Below are positions 59,858-64,000 of a DNA stretch of 64,000 bases, in pieces. The notes beneath the pieces were generated by a model. The model was not told the origin of the DNA and ran no database searches. It saw only the letters and a program-made list of their open reading frames with translations. Source of the stretch: Novosphingobium umbonatum (GTDB lineage: Bacteria > Pseudomonadota > Alphaproteobacteria > Sphingomonadales > Sphingomonadaceae); the NCBI RefSeq assembly GCF_004005905.1, contig NZ_SACO01000003.1, forward strand, positions 310,001 to 374,000, written 5' to 3'. The position numbers and the translations under genes were made by a program. Within the stretch, counting starts at the first letter, position 1, and each line of letters opens with the position of its first letter.

Positions 59858-60766
59858 ATGCGCATCATCTATATGGGCACGCCGGAATTCGCGGTGCCGG
59901 CACTGGAGGCTTTGGTGGCGGCGGGGCACGAGGTGGTGGCCGTTTACAGCCAGCCCCCGCGCCCCGGTGGCCGCCGCGGGCGGGAATTGACGCCATCCCC
60001 CGTGCACAAACGCGCGCTGGAACTGGGGATAGAAGTGCGCCATCCCGTCTCGCTGAAAGGTCCGGAGGAACAGGAAGCCTTTGCCGCTTTGCAGGCCGAT
60101 GTTGCCGTGGTGGCCGCCTATGGCCTGATCCTGCCCAAGGCGGTGCTGGCCGCGCCCAAGCATGGCTGCCTCAACCTGCATGGATCGCTGCTGCCGCGCT
60201 GGCGCGGGGCGGCGCCGATCCAGCGGGCGATTCTGGCGGGGGACGCCGAAACCGGCATTGGCATCATGCAGATGGAGGCGGGGCTGGACACTGGCCCTGT
60301 GCGCCTGGAAGGGCGCACGCCGATTGCGGGCAAAACCACCGGCGAATTGACGCAGGAACTGGCCGCTATGGGGGCGGAGCTGATCGTGCAGGTGCTGGCC
60401 GATCTGGAAGCCTATCCGCCCCATGCGCAGCCTGACGACGACATCACCTATGCCCACAAAATCGACAAGGCCGAAGCCCGCCTCGTTTTCTCCGCCAGCG
60501 CGCAGCAGGTCTTGCGCCAGATCCGCGCTTTCATGCCCGCGCCGGGGGCCTTCTTTGAACTGGAGGGCGAGCGTTACAAGGTGCTGGCCGCTGAACTGGC
60601 GGAAGGCTCGGGCGAGGCTGGCACCACGCTGGACGACATATTGACCATCGCCTGCGGCTCGGGCGCGATTCGCGTGCTGACCGTTCAACGCGCAGGCAAA
60701 CCCGCCATGCCCAGCGCCGACCTGCTGCGCGGCCGCCCCATCCCTGCCGGAACCTTGCTCGCATGA
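59858..60766 (+). CDS. fmt: Methionyl-tRNA formyltransferase
   Basis: A 302-residue enzyme. [17 protein letters not shown] opens the protein, and [18 protein letters not shown] near 106-123 carries the catalytic region. It formylates Met-tRNAi, the substrate later undone by def, 0.7 kb away on the opposite strand. AAGGGC precedes the ATG at 59858. Confidence 0.97.
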   Translation: MRIIYMGTPEFAVPALEALVAAGHEVVAVYSQPPRPGGRRGRELTPSPVHKRALELGIEVRHPVSLKGPEEQEAFAALQADVAVVAAYGLILPKAVLAAPKHGCLNLHGSLLPRWRGAAPIQRAILAGDAETGIGIMQMEAGLDTGPVRLEGRTPIAGKTTGELTQELAAMGAELIVQVLADLEAYPPHAQPDDDITYAHKIDKAEARLVFSASAQQVLRQIRAFMPAPGAFFELEGERYKVLAAELAEGSGEAGTTLDDILTIACGSGAIRVLTVQRAGKPAMPSADLLRGRPIPAGTLLA

Positions 60767-61515
60767 CACGCTTTGCCCTCACTCTGGAATTTGACGGCAC
60801 GCCTTTCATGGGCCTGCAACGCCAAGCGCATGGTCCTTCGGTGCAGCAAGCCGTCGAAGAAGCCATCACCCGCGTGACCGGCGAGAAAGTGGTGATGTTT
60901 GCCGCTGGCCGCACGGATGCTGGCGTCCATGCCTTGGCCATGCGCGCCCATGTGGAGGTGGCAAAAGACATTGCCCCCTTCCGTCTGATGGAAGCGATCA
61001 ATTATCACCTGCGCCCCGCACCCATTGCCGTGCTCGATTGCCAGATTGTGCCCGATGACTGGCACGCCCGCTTTTCCTGCATTGGCCGCAGCTATATTTA
61101 CCAGATCGCCAACCGCCGCGCGCCTTTAACGCTGGAGGCCAACCGCGCATGGCTGGTAACGCAGCCCTTGGACGCGGAAGCCATGCATGAAGCCGCGCAA
61201 AGCCTGATCGGCCTGCATGATTTCACCACCTTCCGCTCGGTCCATTGTCAGGCCCAATCGCCGGTCAAAACGCTCGACACCTTAAACGTGCGGCGCGATG
61301 GGGACATGGTGGTCATCACCACCTCGGCGCGCTCCTATCTCCACCATCAAGTACGCTCGATGGTCGGCTGCCTCGCTCTGGTGGGCCTAGGCCGCTGGCG
61401 GGTGGAGCAAATGGGCGAAGCGCTGGAAGCGCGGGAGCGGAAGGCGCTGGGGCTGAATGCACCTTCCTGTGGGCTGTATTTTGATCGGGCGTTTTATCCG
61501 GAGGAGTTGGGGTAA
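60763..61515 (+). CDS. truA: tRNA pseudouridine(38-40) synthase
   Basis: A 250-residue synthase with catalytic Asp in [14 protein letters not shown] (near 50) and the conserved [15 protein letters not shown] [12 protein letters not shown] segment. It modifies the anticodon arm. It overlaps fmt by four bases. Confidence 0.97.
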   Translation: MTRFALTLEFDGTPFMGLQRQAHGPSVQQAVEEAITRVTGEKVVMFAAGRTDAGVHALAMRAHVEVAKDIAPFRLMEAINYHLRPAPIAVLDCQIVPDDWHARFSCIGRSYIYQIANRRAPLTLEANRAWLVTQPLDAEAMHEAAQSLIGLHDFTTFRSVHCQAQSPVKTLDTLNVRRDGDMVVITTSARSYLHHQVRSMVGCLALVGLGRWRVEQMGEALEARERKALGLNAPSCGLYFDRAFYPEELG

Positions 61516-61580
61516 AACAATTTGCCGAACGTTCTGCCGAGGTATATTTTGACAATACGCCAACAGGTAGGACTTGGCCC

Positions 61581-61850
61581 ATGAAAGATACAGAACAGCC
61601 GAAATATTGGTTTCCCGCCAAACGCTATGGCTGGGGTTGGGGAGTACCACTCTGCTGGCAAGGCTGGACGGTGCTGACAGTCTATACTTTGATCGTCATG
61701 GCAACGCCGCTTTTGCCCGCCATCCTATCTTGGTCCGGTGGCAAAGGGGCAGCGGTCAGCACGATCACCGTACTGATCGCAACAGCGGCCCTCATCGCCA
61801 TATGCTATCGCAAGGGAGAGCCGCCCCGCTGGCGCTGGGGCGGCGATTGA
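61581..61850 (+). CDS. Small membrane protein, unknown function
   Basis: An 89-residue protein with two hydrophobic helices (about 31-50 and 61-76) and tryptophan-rich ends (YGWGWGVPLCWQGW; PPRWRWGGD). I do not recognise the family by name. It starts at ATG 61581 and ends five bases before the convergent cobS stop. Confidence 0.7.
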   Translation: MKDTEQPKYWFPAKRYGWGWGVPLCWQGWTVLTVYTLIVMATPLLPAILSWSGGKGAAVSTITVLIATAALIAICYRKGEPPRWRWGGD

Positions 61851-61854
61851 TCCC

Positions 61855-62847
61855 TCAAGCCTTCGCCACCACACTTTCCGGCAATTCCGTGCCAAACACG
61901 CGCTGGTAATATTCAGCCACCAACACGCGCTCCGTCTCGTCACACTTGTTCAAGAAGGACAGGCGGAAGGCAAAGCCGACATCCTTGAAGATCTCGGTGT
62001 TCTGCGCCCAGGTGATGACCGCGCGGGGGCTCATCACGGTGGAAATGTCGCCATTGATGAAACCGGCGCGGGTCAGGTCGGCCACGCGCACCATATCGGC
62101 AATGGTCTTTTCCGGCAGGTTCGGCACCTTCTTGTGCACAATGCCCGTCTCGGTGGCATGGGGCAGATAGTTCAGCGCCACCACCATGTTCCAGCGGTCC
62201 ATCTGGCCCTGATTGATCGCCTGCGTGCCATGATAAAGCCCGCTGGTGTCGCCCAGACCAACGGTGTTGGCCGTGGCGAACATACGGAACCACTTGGAAG
62301 GGCGGATCACGCGGTTCTGGTCCAGCAGGGTCAGCTTGCCCTCGGTTTCCAGCACGCGCTGGATCACGAACATCACGTCGGGGCGGCCCGCGTCATATTC
62401 GTCAAACACCAGAGCGGTAGGAGTTTGCAGCGCCCAAGGCAGAATGCCCTCGCGGAATTCGGTGATCTGCTGGCCATCCTTCAACACGATGGCATCGCGG
62501 CCGATCAGGTCGATACGGCTGATATGCGCGTCCAGATTGATACGCACGCAGGGCCAGTTAAGGCGCGCGGCCACTTGCTCGATATGGGTGGATTTACCCG
62601 TGCCGTGATAGCCCTGCACCATCACGCGGCGGTTAAAGGCAAAACCGGCCAAAATCGCCAAAGTCGTGTCCGGATCAAACACATAGGTGTCATCACGATC
62701 GGGCACGCGTTCATCCGCCACCGAAAAGGCGGGCACATGCATGTCAATGTCGATGCCAAACACCTCGCGCACATCAACGCTGGTGTCGGGAGCGCTCAGA
62801 ATGGTGGTGGAGCGGCTGTCGGGCTGGATATCAAGAATCTGGGTCAT
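61855..62847 (-). CDS. cobS: Cobaltochelatase subunit CobS
   Basis: A 330-residue AAA+ MoxR-type ATPase. Walker [10 protein letters not shown] lies near 78-86 and Walker [10 protein letters not shown] near 144. It partners CobT to drive cobalt insertion by CobN. The ATG at 62847 gives [10 protein letters not shown]; the further 90 codons overlap the divergent glutathione transferase gene and are discounted. cobT lies far away at 7415-9229. Confidence 0.95.
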   Translation of the reverse strand: MTQILDIQPDSRSTTILSAPDTSVDVREVFGIDIDMHVPAFSVADERVPDRDDTYVFDPDTTLAILAGFAFNRRVMVQGYHGTGKSTHIEQVAARLNWPCVRINLDAHISRIDLIGRDAIVLKDGQQITEFREGILPWALQTPTALVFDEYDAGRPDVMFVIQRVLETEGKLTLLDQNRVIRPSKWFRMFATANTVGLGDTSGLYHGTQAINQGQMDRWNMVVALNYLPHATETGIVHKKVPNLPEKTIADMVRVADLTRAGFINGDISTVMSPRAVITWAQNTEIFKDVGFAFRLSFLNKCDETERVLVAEYYQRVFGTELPESVVAKA

Positions 62848-62923
62848 CGCGAAAACGACTATACGTTGCCCCTTCGCGCTGCAATATCTTTGACCAGAAT
62901 AGGGCATAAAGGGAGATCGATTC

Positions 62924-63559
62924 ATGGAACTGATGGGTGCGCTGTTTTCGCCTTTCGTGCGCAAGGCCGCTTTGGTGCTGGCAGAAAAGGGGCTGGCCTT
63001 TGAAAACCCGCCTTTCAGCTTTGCCGAACCTTCGGAGGATTTTCTGGCCGCCAGCCCTTTCCGCAAGATCCCCGCGTTGAAGGATGGCGATTTCCTGATC
63101 AGCGATTCCACCGCCATTGCCGCCTATCTTGACGCACTGCACCCAGAACCGGCGCTCTATCCGGCCGAACCCCGCGCCCGCGCCCGCGCGGTATGGTTCG
63201 AGGAAGTGGCCGATACGATCATGGTGCCCAAGGCTGGCCCTGCCATTTACAACCGCTTTGTCGTGCCGCGCATGTTTGGCAAACCGGGCGATGAAGGTGC
63301 CGCCGTGGCCGCGATGAAGGCCTTTGCCTCGGCGATGGATTATCTGGAGGCCAGCGTGCCCGATGATGGCTGGCTGGCAGGAGACTTCTCCATCGGCGAC
63401 ATTGCCGTGGGCAGCGTGCTGCGGACACTGGACTACATCGGCGAATCGCTAGCTGTCTCCCGTTATCCGCGCGTGGCCAGTTGGTATGGCCGCCTGACCG
63501 CCCGCCCCGCATGGCAGGCCGTGGCCGAATTGGAAGCCGCCGCTTTTGCTGCTGCCTGA
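62924..63559 (+). CDS. Glutathione S-transferase family protein
   Basis: A 211-residue protein with an N-terminal thioredoxin-like domain ([41 protein letters not shown], where SDSTAI binds glutathione) and a helical C-terminal domain ([17 protein letters not shown]). The substrate is unknown. It is divergent from cobS across 76 bp. Confidence 0.92.
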   Translation: MELMGALFSPFVRKAALVLAEKGLAFENPPFSFAEPSEDFLAASPFRKIPALKDGDFLISDSTAIAAYLDALHPEPALYPAEPRARARAVWFEEVADTIMVPKAGPAIYNRFVVPRMFGKPGDEGAAVAAMKAFASAMDYLEASVPDDGWLAGDFSIGDIAVGSVLRTLDYIGESLAVSRYPRVASWYGRLTARPAWQAVAELEAAAFAAA

Positions 63560-63570
63560 GGGATATAGCC

Positions 63571-64000
63571 ATGACCAAATTGCAAGGCGCGTGGATCTGG
63601 TATGAATTGATGACCAGTGATGCGGCGGGCGCGAAAGCCTTTTACGAGGCGGTGGCCGGTTGGCAGATCCCGTTAAGCGGGCAAGCACCGCTCTATTACA
63701 GCCATATCACCCGTGCCGATGGACGCGAGGTGGGCGGATTGCTGCCTTTGACGCAGGAGATGATCGCCCAAGGCGCGCATCCGGCATGGGTGGGCTATAT
63801 TGGCGTCGACGACATCAACGCCACGCTCGACGCCGCCTTGGCCGCAGGCGGGCGATTGCTGATGCCGCGGATGGATATTGACGAAGGCAGCTTTGCCATG
63901 GTCACCGATCCGGGCGGCGCGCCTTTCTATCTGATGCAGCCACGCGCCATGGGCAGCGGCCAGACCAGCGTGTCCTTCAGCGTGGAAGATTGCGGCAGCA
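63571..64000 (+). CDS. VOC family (glyoxalase/bleomycin resistance fold) protein, 3' truncated by window
   Basis: Reads MTKLQGAWIWYELMTSDAAG and continues to the window edge (about 143 residues visible). FYEAVAGWQI and FAMVTDPGGAPFYLMQP complete one glyoxalase-fold module, and a second appears to start (SVSFSVEDCGS). Two-module members are common. It follows the glutathione transferase gene by 11 bp. Confidence 0.88.
   Translation, partial: MTKLQGAWIWYELMTSDAAGAKAFYEAVAGWQIPLSGQAPLYYSHITRADGREVGGLLPLTQEMIAQGAHPAWVGYIGVDDINATLDAALAAGGRLLMPRMDIDEGSFAMVTDPGGAPFYLMQPRAMGSGQTSVSFSVEDCGS

Noticed and set aside
62848..63117. N-terminal extension of cobS by 90 codons
   Set aside because: It overlaps the glutathione transferase gene on the other strand and does not resemble CobS; the ATG at 62847 gives the normal start.

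Overview
The window is a gene-dense, GC-rich stretch of chromosome with almost only housekeeping genes. It looks like an alphaproteobacterium of the order Sphingomonadales, probably Novosphingobium or a close relative. Pointers are a CcrM-type GANTC methyltransferase, a ChvI/ChvG two-component pair next to pckA and a short HprK, a separate F1 ATP synthase operon (atpHAGDC), a two-subunit glycine dehydrogenase, a transhydrogenase encoded as three polypeptides behind a 41-residue aa3 oxidase subunit IV, and CobS/CobT. I see no prophage, insertion sequence, CRISPR array, tRNA or rRNA gene.

Layout. 1-1358 (-): start of fabH, plsX and rpmF. 1524-9903: MAPEG protein, metallo-hydrolase, thioredoxin-like protein, an S24 peptidase-type repressor divergent from two small genes, cysS, a secreted protein, cobT and transaldolase. 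10080-13261: priA and ada, tail to tail. 13539-18326: F1 ATP synthase operon with a clear terminator. 18433-19030: a small lipoprotein gene bracketed by an inverted repeat, then an HNH-like gene. 19468-22409: cpaF, an EamA transporter and a small membrane protein. 22486-27180 (-): gcvT-gcvH-gcvPA-gcvPB behind a tandem glycine riboswitch. 27299-31986 (-): coxIV-like gene, pntAA-pntAB-pntB, a lipoprotein and dgt. 32188-35422: an atypical NtrC-like regulator and a DUF885 lipoprotein. 35515-38628 (-): rnhB, ccrM and folP. 38714-43125: acetyltransferase, DUF1285 protein, Nudix hydrolase, cca and two retropepsin-like proteases. 43130-47922 (-): two cysteine desulfurases, a [2Fe-2S] ferredoxin and parC. 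48083-49151: alpha/beta hydrolase and a DUF937-like protein. 49317-55977: pckA divergent from chvI-chvG-hprK-rapZ-EIIA-HPr. 56064-61850: rRNA/tRNA methyltransferase, rmuC, def, recR, fmt, truA and a small membrane protein. 61855-64000: cobS, a glutathione transferase and a truncated VOC protein.

How genes work together. The 51-56 kb block couples an envelope/acid-sensing two-component system to a regulatory (sugar-independent) PTS branch (HprK, EIIA-Man type, HPr, RapZ), with PEP carboxykinase divergently transcribed. The gcv operon is a glycine-sensing catabolic unit. The 45.5-47.9 kb block is an iron-sulfur supply unit.

The most interesting signal is non-coding. The 215-bp gap upstream of ccrM holds eleven GANTC sites, the recognition sequence of the enzyme it precedes, in 173 bp. 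Three of them sit in a perfect 11-bp stem-loop, and a consensus DnaA box lies beside the start codon. Other unexplained structures are a 40-nt palindrome that is both the gcv terminator and the carrier of the next gene's Shine-Dalgarno, a probable one-base frameshift at the start of the S24 regulator with a 15-nt palindromic repeat nearby, the inverted repeats around the lipoprotein gene, and a long hairpin directly before the second retropepsin gene. All functional calls rest on reading motifs by eye; no database search was run.
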